Made by a program: the position numbers and the translations under genes. This document shows positions 17,784 to 27,712 of a stretch of 64,000 nucleotides of DNA, piece after piece (within the stretch, counting starts at the first letter, position 1; the number at the start of each line of letters is the position of its first letter). Where the stretch lies: NCBI RefSeq assembly GCF_947648125.1, contig NZ_CANSMR010000015.1:62001-126000 (forward strand), written 5' to 3'. The notes below the pieces were generated by a model. It made no database searches. It saw only the letters and a list, made by a program, of their open reading frames with translations, and was not told the origin of the DNA. Source of the DNA: an uncultured Bradyrhizobium sp. (GTDB lineage: Bacteria; Pseudomonadota; Alphaproteobacteria; Rhizobiales; Xanthobacteraceae).

Positions 17784-19304
17784 TCAGTGGCGGCGGTGAG
17801 CGTTGAGCCGATGTTCGACGAACAGCGAGTAGCGCGACATTCCAAAGCAGAACACGAAATAGATCATTCCTGCAAAGGCGAAACCGGTAAAGGCCGTCGT
17901 CGGCGTCGACCAGTTCGGGTCGGAGAACGATGCCCGCAGGGAACCCAACAGGTCGAACAGCGCCACGATCGACACCAGCGAGGTATCCTTGAACAGCGAG
18001 ATGAAGCTGTTGACGATGCCCGGAATGACGTAGCGCAGCGCCTGCGGCAACACGATCAGCGACGTCGTCTTCCACCAGGACAGGCCGAGCGCCGATGCGG
18101 CCTCCGCCTGCCCGCGCGCCACCGCAGCTAACCCGCCCCTGATCACCTCGGCCATATAGGCGCCGGTAAAGATCGCCACGCCGATCAGGGCACGCAACAG
18201 GCCGTCGACGGCGAAATTGCCCGGCACGAACAGCGGCAGCATGTAGGTCGCGAAGAACAGCACCGTGATCAGCGGCACGCCGCGCCAGAATTCGATGAAG
18301 GCGATCGAGAATATCCGGATCAGCGGGATGCTCGAGCGACGGCCGAGCGCGAGCGCAATCCCGATCGGCATCGAGGCAACGATGCCGGTGATCGCTATCA
18401 CCAGCGTCACCAGGAGCCCGCCCCACAGTCGCGTATCGACGATGGGAAAGCCGCCGCGATCGAGCCCCATCAGCTTGATGCCGACGGCGATCCCGGCAAA
18501 CGTCAGCAGGCTGCCGATCAGCGCTCTGCCGCCGGTCCGCATGCCGCCTCCGAGCACAAACAGCACGGCAGAGACGATCACGGCAGTGACCAGGAAATCG
18601 CCCCAGACCGGCAGCGACGAGAGCTGCAACTGGTCACGCAGCCAGGTCATCGGGAAGATCAGCGAATGGATCAGAAGGCCGACCAGGACGAGCACCTTGC
18701 CCAGTGCCCACGGCAGCGGAGCGATCGCCGAACTCTTGCTGAGATTGACCAAGAGATCGCCGGCGCCGCCAATGCTCTGCTCGAACAGCTGCAACACGCC
18801 TGCGGTCCAGCTCACGCCGAAGCCCGCGATGCCGCCCCCGTGCAGCAGGAAGAACGCCACCACCGGAAATGCGAAGAAGAACAGGCCGGAGTTGATGCCC
18901 TTGGCCGGCAGGCGCGGCACCAGCAGCGGCAGCAACAGCGCGGCGCCGAGCCCATAGGTCAGATTGACCCGCCAGCGCTGGGCTTCCGGATAGAAGCCAT
19001 AGATGAGCTGCGTCAGCTTGGCCTGAATATAGGGCCAGCAGGCGCCGACCTCGTGTCCTGCCCTTTCGGCGAGGCAAGCGGTGCGATCCTTGCCGGCCCA
19101 GACCGCGTCGACCAGCAGGAACTTGATCGTCGGGACAACGATGTACCAGGCGAGCAATAGCCCGAGGACCGTGAGCAGGATGTTGCCCGGCGAATTGAGC
19201 AGCCGCGTGCGCAGGAAGCCGATGAAGCCTGTGGTCTTGGCCGGCGCCGCACGCTCGGCGACCAGATCCTGCCGGACAAAGGATGAGGCGGACAGATCGG
19301 TCAT
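17784..19304 (-). CDS. aapM: General L-amino acid ABC transporter permease AapM (enlarged)
   Basis: A 506-aa inner-membrane permease of the HisM/GlnP type. The C-terminal half carries the binding-protein-dependent transport signature ([23 protein letters not shown], then [16 protein letters not shown]) that contacts AapP. The N-terminus [14 protein letters not shown] matches rhizobial AapM. Known AapM proteins I recall are about 385 aa. Here roughly 120 extra residues, with several hydrophobic helices, sit between FFLLHGGG and the region [13 protein letters not shown]. The start overlaps the aapQ stop (ATGA, 19301-19304). Confidence 0.93.
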   Translation of the reverse strand: MTDLSASSFVRQDLVAERAAPAKTTGFIGFLRTRLLNSPGNILLTVLGLLLAWYIVVPTIKFLLVDAVWAGKDRTACLAERAGHEVGACWPYIQAKLTQLIYGFYPEAQRWRVNLTYGLGAALLLPLLVPRLPAKGINSGLFFFAFPVVAFFLLHGGGIAGFGVSWTAGVLQLFEQSIGGAGDLLVNLSKSSAIAPLPWALGKVLVLVGLLIHSLIFPMTWLRDQLQLSSLPVWGDFLVTAVIVSAVLFVLGGGMRTGGRALIGSLLTFAGIAVGIKLMGLDRGGFPIVDTRLWGGLLVTLVIAITGIVASMPIGIALALGRRSSIPLIRIFSIAFIEFWRGVPLITVLFFATYMLPLFVPGNFAVDGLLRALIGVAIFTGAYMAEVIRGGLAAVARGQAEAASALGLSWWKTTSLIVLPQALRYVIPGIVNSFISLFKDTSLVSIVALFDLLGSLRASFSDPNWSTPTTAFTGFAFAGMIYFVFCFGMSRYSLFVEHRLNAHRRH

Positions 19305-20506
19305 GCCGCCATGCTCCGGTTGATGCGCCAGCCATAGACGCTCATCAGCGCGCTCGTCGTCAGCGAGAGCAGCAGGTAGACCCCCATCGTCATGGCGATG
19401 ATCTCGATCGCCTGCCCGGTCTGGCTCACCGCGGTGCCGGCGAACACCGAGACAAGGTCCGGATAGCCGATCGCCACCGCCAGCGACGAATTCTTGGTGA
19501 GATTGAGGTACTGGCTGGTCAGCGGCGGCACGATGACCCGCATCGCCTGCGGCACCACGATCAGCCGCAGCGTCGCGGCGCGGCTGAGGCCGAGCGAGGA
19601 GCCCGCCTCCATCTGTCCCTTGTGGACCGACATGACGCCGGCGCGGACGATCTCGGCGATGAAGGCCGCCGTGTAGGTCGACAACGCGACCGTTAGCGCA
19701 ACGAATTCGGGAATGATCCGCGCGCCGCCGGCGAAGTTGAAGCCTTTCAACTGCGGCAGCTCGAACTTCAACGGCCCGCCGAAGATCAGCATCGAGACCA
19801 GCGGCAGACCGATCAGGCAACCCAGCAGATAGGGCCAGATCCTGATCATCTGCCCGCGCTGAAACAGGGCCCGCCGCGCGTGGTGCCGCAAGCCCAGCGC
19901 CACGACGATACCGACCGCGAGCGCGGCCAGGAACGGATAGAGCCCCGGCTCGCTGACCGGCAGCGGCACGATCAGGCCGCGATTGTTGAGGAAGAACGTA
20001 CTGAAAATCGAGATGCTCTGCCGCGGCGCCGGCAGCGCCGCGAGCACTGCGAGGTACCAGAACAGGATCTGGAACAAGACCGGCAAGTTCCTGACGATCT
20101 CGACATAGATGCCGCCGATCCGCGACAGCAGCCAGTTCGGCGACAACCGGCACAGCGCCACGACGAAGCCGATCACGGTGGCGAAGACGATGCCGATCAC
20201 CGAGACCAGGATCGTGTTCAACAAGCCGACGAAGAACACCCGCCAGTAGGTGTCGGAATTGTTGTAGGCGATCAGGCTCTGATTGACGTCAAAGCCCGCA
20301 TTGTAATTGAGGAAGCCGAAGCCCGACGCAATGTGCTGGGTCTCCAGGTTCGTCCGCGCATTCGCCACGATCTCATAGGCGATCCAGGCCAGGATCGCGG
20401 CGAAGCCAATCTGGGCGGCCAACCCGTTCCAGCCGGTCTTGCCGCCAAGCGCACGCTTCAGCCTGAGGGCAAATTGCAGCGGTGGTTTGCGGGGCGCGAT
20501 GCTCAT
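19301..20506 (-). CDS. aapQ: General L-amino acid ABC transporter permease AapQ
   Basis: A 401-aa inner-membrane permease pairing with AapM. It starts MSIAPRKPPLQFALRLKRAL. Its periplasmic segment includes FGFLNYNAGFDVNQSLIAY, typical of AapQ. The EAA-type loop EIVRAGVMSVHKGQMEAGSSLGL followed by IVVPQAMRVIVPPL contacts the ATPase. It lies 24 bp after aapJ and overlaps aapM by 4 nt. Confidence 0.95.
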   Translation of the reverse strand: MSIAPRKPPLQFALRLKRALGGKTGWNGLAAQIGFAAILAWIAYEIVANARTNLETQHIASGFGFLNYNAGFDVNQSLIAYNNSDTYWRVFFVGLLNTILVSVIGIVFATVIGFVVALCRLSPNWLLSRIGGIYVEIVRNLPVLFQILFWYLAVLAALPAPRQSISIFSTFFLNNRGLIVPLPVSEPGLYPFLAALAVGIVVALGLRHHARRALFQRGQMIRIWPYLLGCLIGLPLVSMLIFGGPLKFELPQLKGFNFAGGARIIPEFVALTVALSTYTAAFIAEIVRAGVMSVHKGQMEAGSSLGLSRAATLRLIVVPQAMRVIVPPLTSQYLNLTKNSSLAVAIGYPDLVSVFAGTAVSQTGQAIEIIAMTMGVYLLLSLTTSALMSVYGWRINRSMAA

Positions 20507-20530
20507 CGCGGCAGCCGTTGGCCGGACCGA

Positions 20531-21547
20531 TCAGCGGATCGGCGGCGCGTACTGGATCCCGCCCTTGTTCCAGAGATTGTTGACGCCGCGGGCGATGCCG
20601 AGCGGCGAGCCAGCGCCGACATTGCGCTCGAAGGTCTCGCCGTAATTGCCGACCGCCTTGACGATGCGCACGACCCAGTCCTTGGTGAGGCCGAGCTGTT
20701 CGCCCAGATTGCCGTCGGTGCCGAGCACCCGCTTCATCTCCGGCTTGTCCGATTTGAGCATCGCGTCGACGTTCTTCTGGGTGATGCCGAGCTCCTCGGC
20801 ATTGATCATCGCAAACAGCGTCCACTTCACGATGTCGAACCACTGGTCGTCGCCGTGGCGCACCATCGGCCCTAGCGGCTCCTTGGAAATGATTTCCGGG
20901 AGCACGATGTGATCGGCGGGGTTCGCGAGCTTCAGACGGCTGGCATAGAGCCCGGAGGCGTCGTCGGTGAAGACGTCGCAGCGCCCGGATTCATAGGCTT
21001 TGACCGCTTCGTCGATGCTGCCGAACGCGATCACCTCGTACTTCATGTTGTTGCCCTTGAAGAAGTCGGCGAGGTTCTGCTCCGTCGTGGTGCCGGTCTG
21101 CACGCAGACCGACGCGCTGTTCAGTTCGAGCGCCGAATTGACCTTGAGCGACTTCTTCACCATGAAGCCCTGCCCGTCATAATAGGTCACGCCGGTGAAA
21201 TTGGCGCCGAGCGAGGTATCGCGCGACACCGTCCAGGTGGTGTTGCGCGACAGCACGTCGATCTCGCCGGATTGCAGCGCCGTGAAACGATCCTTGGCCG
21301 ACAGCGGCACGAACTTGACCTTGGTCGGGTCGTCGAGCACCACGGCAGCAATGGCCCGGCAAACGTCGACGTCGATCCCGGTCCAGTTCCCTTTGTCGTC
21401 CGGTGATGAAAAGCCAGGCAGGCCCTGGCTGACGCCGCAGGACAGCTGGCCCCGGTCCTTGACCGTCTTGAGGGTTTGCGCCGAGGCGGACTGGACCGAC
21501 AAGGCAGCGGCAGCGGCGATGAGGACAGCCAGGGATACGCGTTTCAT
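20531..21547 (-). CDS. aapJ: General L-amino acid ABC transporter substrate-binding protein
   Basis: A 338-aa periplasmic binding protein, first gene of the operon. The ATG at 21547 follows GAAAGGCC and gives a signal peptide cleaved after SVQSASA. The mature part starts QTLKTVKDRGQLSCGVSQGLPGFSSPD, with SBP_bac_3 motifs GIDVDVCRAIAAVVL and LQSGEIDVLSRNTTWT that bind the alpha-amino and carboxyl groups of substrates. The family imports many L-amino acids in rhizobia and matters in nodules (known for R. leguminosarum Aap). Confidence 0.95.
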   Translation of the reverse strand: MKRVSLAVLIAAAAALSVQSASAQTLKTVKDRGQLSCGVSQGLPGFSSPDDKGNWTGIDVDVCRAIAAVVLDDPTKVKFVPLSAKDRFTALQSGEIDVLSRNTTWTVSRDTSLGANFTGVTYYDGQGFMVKKSLKVNSALELNSASVCVQTGTTTEQNLADFFKGNNMKYEVIAFGSIDEAVKAYESGRCDVFTDDASGLYASRLKLANPADHIVLPEIISKEPLGPMVRHGDDQWFDIVKWTLFAMINAEELGITQKNVDAMLKSDKPEMKRVLGTDGNLGEQLGLTKDWVVRIVKAVGNYGETFERNVGAGSPLGIARGVNNLWNKGGIQYAPPIR

Positions 21548-21876
21548 GGGTAGGCCTTTCAGGGTCGTCCGTTGGACGTTTTGCTTTGTGATCGCCTCGC
21601 GTTCACGGGCCATCCCAATGATCCCCTGCAGCAAAAGATGCTGATCTGACAGTCAGTTTGACGCGCAAACCGGCCAGGCAACGGATCGTAGGTCGCGGCA
21701 GGCCCCTCAACGTGCGGCGACTGGTAGTTGCGGCGCATCACATAGCGACTGACGAGCCGGGTCAAGGGGTTGACGCACGTCTTCTACCTCTTGTTAGTAA
21801 CACCTCCCGGCTTGGCCCTGTCTTCCCGACGCGGCACGGCTGCGGCAAAAAATCTAAAGTCTAACGGCAGCAAACC
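21548..21876. other. Divergent intergenic region between aapJ and metC
   Basis: About 330 bp without a gene. It should hold promoters for both operons. I see a small palindrome GTTAGTAAC at about 21793-21801 and a TTGACG at about 21770, but no confident -35/-10 pair. No SAM-II riboswitch consensus is recognisable upstream of metC. Confidence 0.5.
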
Positions 21877-23073
21877 ATGACCTCCTCCGACGGCACCACG
21901 TCCTCCCGCCCGCAAGACGCCGCGACCAGCCTGGTCACAGCCGGCCGCGACACCAAGGCCCAGAAGGGCTTCGTCAATCCGCCGGTCTTCCACGGCTCCA
22001 CCGTGCTCTACCCGACCGCCGAGGACCTCCACGCCCATCGCGCCGAGTTTACCTATGGCCGCCACGGCAGCCCGACCACGCGGGCGCTGCAGGACGTGCT
22101 AATGGCGATGGAAGGCCCGCAATGCGCCGGCGTCGGCCTCGCCCCGTCGGGATTGGCTGCGATCAGCACCACGCTGCTTGCCGTGCTGAAGGCCGGCGAT
22201 CACCTGCTGGTGTGCGACAACGCCTATCGGCCGACGCGCAATTTCTGCGACAACATGCTGACGCGCTACGGCATCGAGACCAGCTATTTCGATCCGCTGG
22301 TCGGTGCCGGCATCAAGACGCTGTTCAAGCCGAATACCCGCGCGGTGCTGATCGAGGCGCCCGGCTCGCAATCCTTCGAGATGCCCGACGTCCGCGCGAT
22401 CTCGGCCGTGGCGCATGGCCGCGGCGCGCTCATGATCGACGACAACACCTGGGCGACGGCGCTCTATCACCGCTCGCTCGACCAGGGCGTCGACATCAGC
22501 ATGCAGGCCGGCACCAAGTATATCGGCGGCCATTCCGACATCATGTTCGGCACCATCGCGGCCAACGCAAAGGCCTGGCCGCTGGTTCAGGAGGCGATCC
22601 GCCTGCTCGGCGTTTGCGCCGGCCCGGACGACGTCTATCTCGCGCTGCGCGGGGTCCGGACGCTGTCGGTGCGGCTTGCGCAGCACCACCGCTCCGGGCT
22701 CGAGATCGCGCGCTGGCTTGCTGCGCGGCCCGAGGTCGATCGTGTGCTGCACCCTGGCCTGGAGACCGACCCTGGGCACGCGATCTGGAAGCGCGACTTC
22801 ACCGGCGCCTCCGGCCTGTTCAGCATCGTGCTGAAGCCCGTGCCGCAGAGTGCGGTCGATGCGATGCTCAACGCACTCACGCTGTTCGGCATGGGCTTTT
22901 CCTGGGGCGGCTTCGAAAGCCTCGCCATCCCGTTCGACTGCAGCGACTATCGCAGCGCGACCAAATGGTCGCCGGGCGGGCCGACACTGCGGCTGCATAT
23001 CGGGCTCGAAAATCTCGACGACCTCAAGGCCGATCTCGATCGCGGTTTTGCCGCGTTGAAGGCTGCGCTCTGA
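21877..23073 (+). CDS. metC: Cystathionine beta-lyase
   Basis: A 398-aa Cys/Met-metabolism PLP enzyme. It cleaves cystathionine to homocysteine, pyruvate and ammonia in methionine synthesis. MTSSDGTTSSRPQDAATSLV leads into VNPPVFHGSTVLYPT and YGRHGSPTTRAL. The internal aldimine lysine is K214 in MQAGTKYIGGHSDIM. The C-terminal segment GMGFSWGGFESLAIPF is typical of MetC. It is divergent from the aap operon, an arrangement also found in other rhizobia, and links to cysK as part of sulfur amino-acid metabolism. Confidence 0.93.
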   Translation: MTSSDGTTSSRPQDAATSLVTAGRDTKAQKGFVNPPVFHGSTVLYPTAEDLHAHRAEFTYGRHGSPTTRALQDVLMAMEGPQCAGVGLAPSGLAAISTTLLAVLKAGDHLLVCDNAYRPTRNFCDNMLTRYGIETSYFDPLVGAGIKTLFKPNTRAVLIEAPGSQSFEMPDVRAISAVAHGRGALMIDDNTWATALYHRSLDQGVDISMQAGTKYIGGHSDIMFGTIAANAKAWPLVQEAIRLLGVCAGPDDVYLALRGVRTLSVRLAQHHRSGLEIARWLAARPEVDRVLHPGLETDPGHAIWKRDFTGASGLFSIVLKPVPQSAVDAMLNALTLFGMGFSWGGFESLAIPFDCSDYRSATKWSPGGPTLRLHIGLENLDDLKADLDRGFAALKAAL

Positions 23074-23337
23074 TCCTTCCGCGCCGGCTTGCGCGTTAGG
23101 CGACATTAACCACGACCAACCGGCCAGGACGCCGCCGCCACCGCGTTGCGACCAACGTCGCACGCGTCGCGCACGCGCAATCTCCGGGATTCTGCGGAGA
23201 AGCGACGGCGCCGATAACTCGCCGTTCACCATCCCCACCAATCCCTTAATTGTCCGGACCTTCCATCAAGTTCCCTTATACTTTTGCGGTCGTACTGATG
23301 CTCCCGGGAAGGGCTGTCAGTGCCGTAAGGACGTGAC

Positions 23338-23355
23338 TGCCCTGCGTTAAGGGCA
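23338..23355 (+). promoter_or_regulatory. Inverted repeat just upstream of cpaB
   Basis: TGCCCT-GCGTTA-AGGGCA is a perfect 6-bp inverted repeat ending 13 nt before the cpaB ATG. It could be an operator or a hairpin that masks the weak ribosome site. The remaining gap (23074-23337) shows no gene. Confidence 0.35.
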
Positions 23356-23368
23356 TTCAGACAATCGC

Positions 23369-24172
23369 ATGAAGACGGCACGCATCGTGGTCCTCGGCAT
23401 CGCCGGCGTCGCAGGCCTCGCGGCCATGTATCTCGCGAGCATTGGCGATCGCAAACCGGCGCCGGTCGCGCCGCCAGTGGCACAACTGCCGACCGTCGAG
23501 GTGCTGGTGGCGAAGTCCGACATCGGGCTCGGTCAGTCGGTCAAGCCTGAAGACGTGCAATGGCAGCGCTGGCCGGCCGAGACTGCGAGCAGCGCGTTCA
23601 TCCGCCACGACACCAATGCCGACGCCATGAACGACGTCATCGGCTCGATCGCACGCGCTCCCTTCATCGTCGGCGAGCCGATCCGCGAGCAAAAACTGGT
23701 CAAGGCCAATGGCAGCGGCTTCATGGCCGCGATCCTGCCCTCCGGCATGCGCGCGATCTCGACGGAAATCTCGCCGGAGACCGGCGCCGGCGGCTTCATC
23801 CTGCCGAACGACCGCGTCGACGTGATCCTGTCGCGACGCGACAAGATCCCCGACCAGCAACAGGGCAGCCGCGACATCATCACCACCGAAATCCTGCTGT
23901 CCAACGTCCGCGTGCTGGCGATCGACCAGGCGCCGAAAGAGAAGGACGGCAACAACTCGCTCATCGGCAAGACCGTGACCCTCGAGCTCAAGCCCGAACA
24001 GGCCGAGACGCTCGCGCGGGCCCGGCAGAGCGGCACGCTGGCGCTGGCGCTGCGCAGCATCGCCGACGTCAACGAGAAGACCGACGAGACCAGAGACCAG
24101 GCCCCGAAGCGGGGTGAGAGCATCCGGGTGGTGCGTTTCGGCATCCCGAGCTCTCAGACGACACAGAAGTGA
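23369..24172 (+). CDS. cpaB: Flp pilus assembly protein CpaB (RcpC)
   Basis: A 267-aa periplasmic Tad/Flp pilus component anchored by an N-terminal helix (ARIVVLGIAGVAGLAAMYLA). The SAF/CpaB domain follows: VEVLVAKSDIGLGQSVKPEDVQWQRWP, then RAPFIVGEPIREQKLV, LPSGMRAIST and FILPNDRVDVIL. CpaB helps organise or gate the secretin CpaC. Only 13 bp separate it from cpaC. The ribosome site before 23369 is weak. Confidence 0.92.
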   Translation: MKTARIVVLGIAGVAGLAAMYLASIGDRKPAPVAPPVAQLPTVEVLVAKSDIGLGQSVKPEDVQWQRWPAETASSAFIRHDTNADAMNDVIGSIARAPFIVGEPIREQKLVKANGSGFMAAILPSGMRAISTEISPETGAGGFILPNDRVDVILSRRDKIPDQQQGSRDIITTEILLSNVRVLAIDQAPKEKDGNNSLIGKTVTLELKPEQAETLARARQSGTLALALRSIADVNEKTDETRDQAPKRGESIRVVRFGIPSSQTTQK

Positions 24173-24185
24173 TGGGGGCTTCGAT

Positions 24186-25652
24186 ATGACAATTGGTGTA
24201 AAACAACTGGCGACGCGGACCACACTGGTCCGCTCGCTGTCATTCTCGGCGGTCACCGCCCTGATGCTGATCCCTGCCCTCGCCAGCGCGACCGATCCCG
24301 ACAAGAACGCGGACGTCGCGGTGACGAGCAGCATCGCCGCCAAGACGCGCTTCGTCTCGCTCGGCGTCGGCAAGTCGGTGGTGGTCGACCTGCCCCGCGA
24401 AGCCAAGGACGTTCTGGTCGCCGATCCCAAGATCGCCAACGCCGTGATCCGCTCGGCGCAGCGCGCCTATATCATCGGCGCGGCGGTCGGCCAGACCAAC
24501 GTCGTGTTCTTCGACGCCGACGGCAACCAGGTCGCCTCCTACGACATCGCGATCAAGCGCGACCTCAACGGCATGCGTGCCGCGCTGAAGCAGATGCTGC
24601 CGGGCGTCCAGATCGAGGGCGTCGGCGAGAGCGTGGTGCTGACCGGCACGGTGGCAAGCCCGGTCGAGGCCCAGCAGGCCGGCGACATCGCCGCCAAGCT
24701 GGTCGGCGGCCCCGACAAGGTCGTCAACTCCATCGTGGTGCGCGGCCGCGACCAGGTGATGCTCAAGGTCACCGTCGCCGAAGTGCGGCGCGATGTCGTC
24801 AAGCAGCTCGGCGTCGATCTGAGCGCCAACATGAACTACGGTACCGCCGCGGTCGTCTTCAACAACACCAACGCCTTCACCGCCAACAACGGACCGCTCG
24901 CCAACAACGTGCTGACCGGCGCGGCCCTGAACAAGCTCGGTGTGCCGACCGTCACCGCGACGCTGCGCGCGATGGAGACCGCGGGCGTGGTGAAGACGCT
25001 GGCCGAGCCCAATCTCACGGCGATCTCCGGCGAGTCCGCGACCTTCGTGTCGGGCGGCGAGTTTCCAATTCCGACCGGCGTCACCTGTCAGACGACGACG
25101 TCGGGCACGATCGGCAATTGCGTCCAGACCGTCAGCTTCAAGAAATTCGGCATCTCGCTCAACTTCACCCCGGTGGTGCTGTCCGAGGGGCGCATCAGCC
25201 TGAAGGTGATGACCGAGGTTTCCGAAGTCTCGATGGAAAACGCGTTGACCGGCGGCCAGGGCGGCACGACCATTCCCTCGATCAAGACCCGCCGCGCCGA
25301 CACCACGCTGGAAGTGCCCTCCGGCGGCTCGATCGCGATGGCCGGACTGATCCAGGAGCAGACCAAGCAGGCCATCAACGGAATGCCCGGCGTCGATCAG
25401 ATCCCGGTGCTCGGACAGCTGTTCAGGAGCCAGGACTTCGTCAACAACGAGACCGAGCTCATGGTCATCGTGACGCCCTATGTGGTGCGTGCGGTTGCAC
25501 AGAAGGAATTGTCGCGTCCCGATGACGGGTTCGCCCCGGCCTCCGACGCGCAGTCGGCGCTCTTGGCGCGCGTCAATCGCATCTACGGCGTTGCCGCCCG
25601 TGCCGAGCCGATCGGCGCCACGCCGGTCAATTTCGGCTTCATCATCGACTAA
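24186..25652 (+). CDS. cpaC: Tad/Flp pilus secretin CpaC (RcpA)
   Basis: A 488-aa outer-membrane secretin through which Flp pili are extruded. The signal peptide ends near ALASA. A BON-like N-domain (VDLPREAKDVLVADPKIANAVIRS) and N1 ring (QVMLKVTVAEVRRDVVKQLGVDL) precede the secretin core (GESATFVSGGEFPIP, PSGGSIAMAGLIQ, MPGVDQIPVLGQLFRSQDF, ELMVIVTPYVV). The ATG at 24186 is chosen because the upstream frame overlaps cpaB. Confidence 0.94.
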   Translation: MTIGVKQLATRTTLVRSLSFSAVTALMLIPALASATDPDKNADVAVTSSIAAKTRFVSLGVGKSVVVDLPREAKDVLVADPKIANAVIRSAQRAYIIGAAVGQTNVVFFDADGNQVASYDIAIKRDLNGMRAALKQMLPGVQIEGVGESVVLTGTVASPVEAQQAGDIAAKLVGGPDKVVNSIVVRGRDQVMLKVTVAEVRRDVVKQLGVDLSANMNYGTAAVVFNNTNAFTANNGPLANNVLTGAALNKLGVPTVTATLRAMETAGVVKTLAEPNLTAISGESATFVSGGEFPIPTGVTCQTTTSGTIGNCVQTVSFKKFGISLNFTPVVLSEGRISLKVMTEVSEVSMENALTGGQGGTTIPSIKTRRADTTLEVPSGGSIAMAGLIQEQTKQAINGMPGVDQIPVLGQLFRSQDFVNNETELMVIVTPYVVRAVAQKELSRPDDGFAPASDAQSALLARVNRIYGVAARAEPIGATPVNFGFIID

Positions 25653-25676
25653 GGCGCTGAAGGGTTGGGGGATGCC

Positions 25677-26420
25677 ATGATGACACGCAACACACGAGCC
25701 GGCCATGCGAGGACGCTGTCGCTGGCCGGCGCCGTTCTCGCCACCGCGATCGCGCTTGGCGGCTGCAATCTGACCGGCGATAATATTGCCACCGGCTCTG
25801 TGCCCGACGACTACCGGCAACGGCATCCGATCGCGGTCACCGAGGGGGAGCAGTCGATCGTCGTGTTCGTGGGCCGCGCCCGTGGCAATCTCACCGAAAC
25901 GCAGCGCGACGACGTCATGGGACTAGCCCGCACCTGGCGCCGCGAAGGCACCGGCGCGATCGCGATCGAAGTCCCGGCCGACACCTCGAACGCGCGCTCG
26001 GCGCAGGCGGTGTATCAGGAGATCCGCGGCGTGCTGGCGTCGATGGGCGTGCCCGCCCACGCGATCACGCGGCGTTCCTATCGCGTCGACGATCCACGCG
26101 CGCTGCCGACCATTCGCATCAGCTATCCGAAGATGGCCGCGGTCGCCGGGCCCTGCGGCGTGTGGCCGACCGATCTTGGTCCGTCGATCTACAATCCCAG
26201 CTACAACGAGAACAAGCAGTGGGAGAATTTCGGCTGCGCCACGCAGAGCAATTTGGCCGCGATGGTCGCCAATCCGTCCGACCTCGTGCAGCCGCGGACC
26301 GAAACCGCAGCCTACACGCCGCGCCGGTCGGTCGCGTTCCAGAAGTACGGCAAGGGTGAGTCGACCGCGACCACCTACCCTGAAGCCGATAGAGCCAAGC
26401 TGAGCGACGCCGGGAAATGA
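25677..26420 (+). CDS. cpaD: Tad pilus outer-membrane lipoprotein CpaD
   Basis: A 247-aa lipoprotein with lipobox LGGC (mature start CNLTGDNIATGSVP). CpaD family sequence follows, including DDYRQRHPIAVTE and GPCGVWPTDLGPSIYNPSY with the late conserved NFGCATQSNLAAMVANPSDL. It assists CpaC secretin localisation. Start at the ATG at 25677 with GGGGGAT upstream; an in-frame ATG follows at once (25680). It overlaps cpaE by 4 nt. Confidence 0.93.
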   Translation: MMTRNTRAGHARTLSLAGAVLATAIALGGCNLTGDNIATGSVPDDYRQRHPIAVTEGEQSIVVFVGRARGNLTETQRDDVMGLARTWRREGTGAIAIEVPADTSNARSAQAVYQEIRGVLASMGVPAHAITRRSYRVDDPRALPTIRISYPKMAAVAGPCGVWPTDLGPSIYNPSYNENKQWENFGCATQSNLAAMVANPSDLVQPRTETAAYTPRRSVAFQKYGKGESTATTYPEADRAKLSDAGK

Positions 26421-27685
26421 CCGAACAACAAGACGAGCCACAGCACGCCAACGACCACATCGCGCCGGCGCCACGGATTTCCGTGCAGGCGTTCTGCGCC
26501 AGCGTCGCGACCGCCACGACGGCGCGCGCCGCCGCCGAGGACCGCCGGCTCGCCAAGGCTCACCTCTCCGTCCATATGGGCGGCATCGCCGCCGCCATCG
26601 ACGCCTATCACAAGGCGCCGACGCCCAACGTCATCATGCTGGAGACCGAGCCGGACATTGATTTGCTCGCCGGTCTCGACGAGCTCGCCACGGTCTGCGA
26701 TCCCGGCACCCGCGTCGTCGTGCTCGGCACGCCCGGCGAGACTGCACCGTATCGCGAATTGGTCCGGCGCGGTGTCAACGACTACGTCATCGGGCCGGTC
26801 AAGGTGCTCGACGTCGTGCGCTCGATCTGCGGTCTGTTCTCGTCCTCGGAGGCAGTCTCTGTGGGCCGTCTGATCGCGGTCGCGGGCGCCAAGGGCGGCG
26901 TCGGCGCCTCGACCATTGCTCACAACGTCGCCTGGACTATCGCGCGCGACCTCGGGCTGGATTCGGTCGTTGTCGATCTCGACCTCGCCTTCGGCACCGC
27001 CGGCCTCGACTACAACCAGGATCCGACACAGGGTATCGCCAGCGCCGTTTTCTCGCCCGAGCGCCCGGACAGTGCCTTCATGGAGCGCCTGCTGGCAAAA
27101 TGCGGCGATCACCTCAGCCTGCTGGCGGCACCGGCCACGCTCGACCAGGTCTACGATTTCGGCGCCGAAGCATTCGATGCCATCTTCGACACGATGCGCA
27201 TGACCACGTCCTGCATCGTGCTTGACGTTCCGCATCAATGGACCGCCTGGACCAAGCGCGTGCTGGTCGGCGCCGACGATATCCTGATCGTCGCCGAGCC
27301 CGACCTCGCCAACATGCGCAATACCAAGAACATGATGAACCTGTTGCGGACCGCGCGTCCGAACGACCGTCCGCCGCTCTATTGCCTGAACCAGGTCGGC
27401 ATGTCGAAGCGCCCCGAGATCGAGGTCAAGGACTTCGCCAAGACCATCGAGAGCCAGCCGATCGCGACCATCCCGTTCGATTGCAGGTTGTTCGGCGAAG
27501 CCGCCAACAACGGTCAGATGATCGCGGAAGTCTCCGCGCGTCACCGCACCACAAGGACGTTCCTGCGGATCGCGCAACGTCTGACCGGCCGCCCCGATCT
27601 CGCCGAGACGCGCGAATCGTTCCTGTCGCCGATCCTCCGGAAGCTACAGTCGCGCCGGAACGATGGACGCCGCGCTGCCGGCTAG
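26417..27685 (+). CDS. cpaE: Tad pilus ATPase-like localisation protein CpaE
   Basis: A 422-aa cytosolic protein. Residues about 45-140 form an atypical receiver-like domain (VIMLETEPDIDLLAGLDEL). The C-terminal MinD/ParA-type ATPase carries the deviant P-loop GAKGGVGAST (157-166). CpaE proteins place or regulate the pilus machine. The next gene is an inverted tadD only 27 bp away. The motor ATPase cpaF and platform genes tadB/tadC that normally follow are absent from this window. Confidence 0.93.
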   Translation: MTEQQDEPQHANDHIAPAPRISVQAFCASVATATTARAAAEDRRLAKAHLSVHMGGIAAAIDAYHKAPTPNVIMLETEPDIDLLAGLDELATVCDPGTRVVVLGTPGETAPYRELVRRGVNDYVIGPVKVLDVVRSICGLFSSSEAVSVGRLIAVAGAKGGVGASTIAHNVAWTIARDLGLDSVVVDLDLAFGTAGLDYNQDPTQGIASAVFSPERPDSAFMERLLAKCGDHLSLLAAPATLDQVYDFGAEAFDAIFDTMRMTTSCIVLDVPHQWTAWTKRVLVGADDILIVAEPDLANMRNTKNMMNLLRTARPNDRPPLYCLNQVGMSKRPEIEVKDFAKTIESQPIATIPFDCRLFGEAANNGQMIAEVSARHRTTRTFLRIAQRLTGRPDLAETRESFLSPILRKLQSRRNDGRRAAG

Positions 27686-27712
27686 CAGCCCTGATTTGAG
27701 GTGCTGATGGAT

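Noticed and set aside
17032-18426. Apparent 464-aa fusion with an AapP C-terminus
   Set aside because: The first 218 residues are out-of-frame reading of aapM; AapP itself starts at 17772 with a normal N-terminus.
17784-20153. Apparent 789-aa protein containing AapM
   Set aside because: The N-terminal 283 residues are a shadow of aapQ; the real start is the ATGA junction at 19304.
21770-21876. SAM-II riboswitch upstream of metC
   Set aside because: The conserved pseudoknot sequence of that class is not present; only a general A-rich leader is seen.
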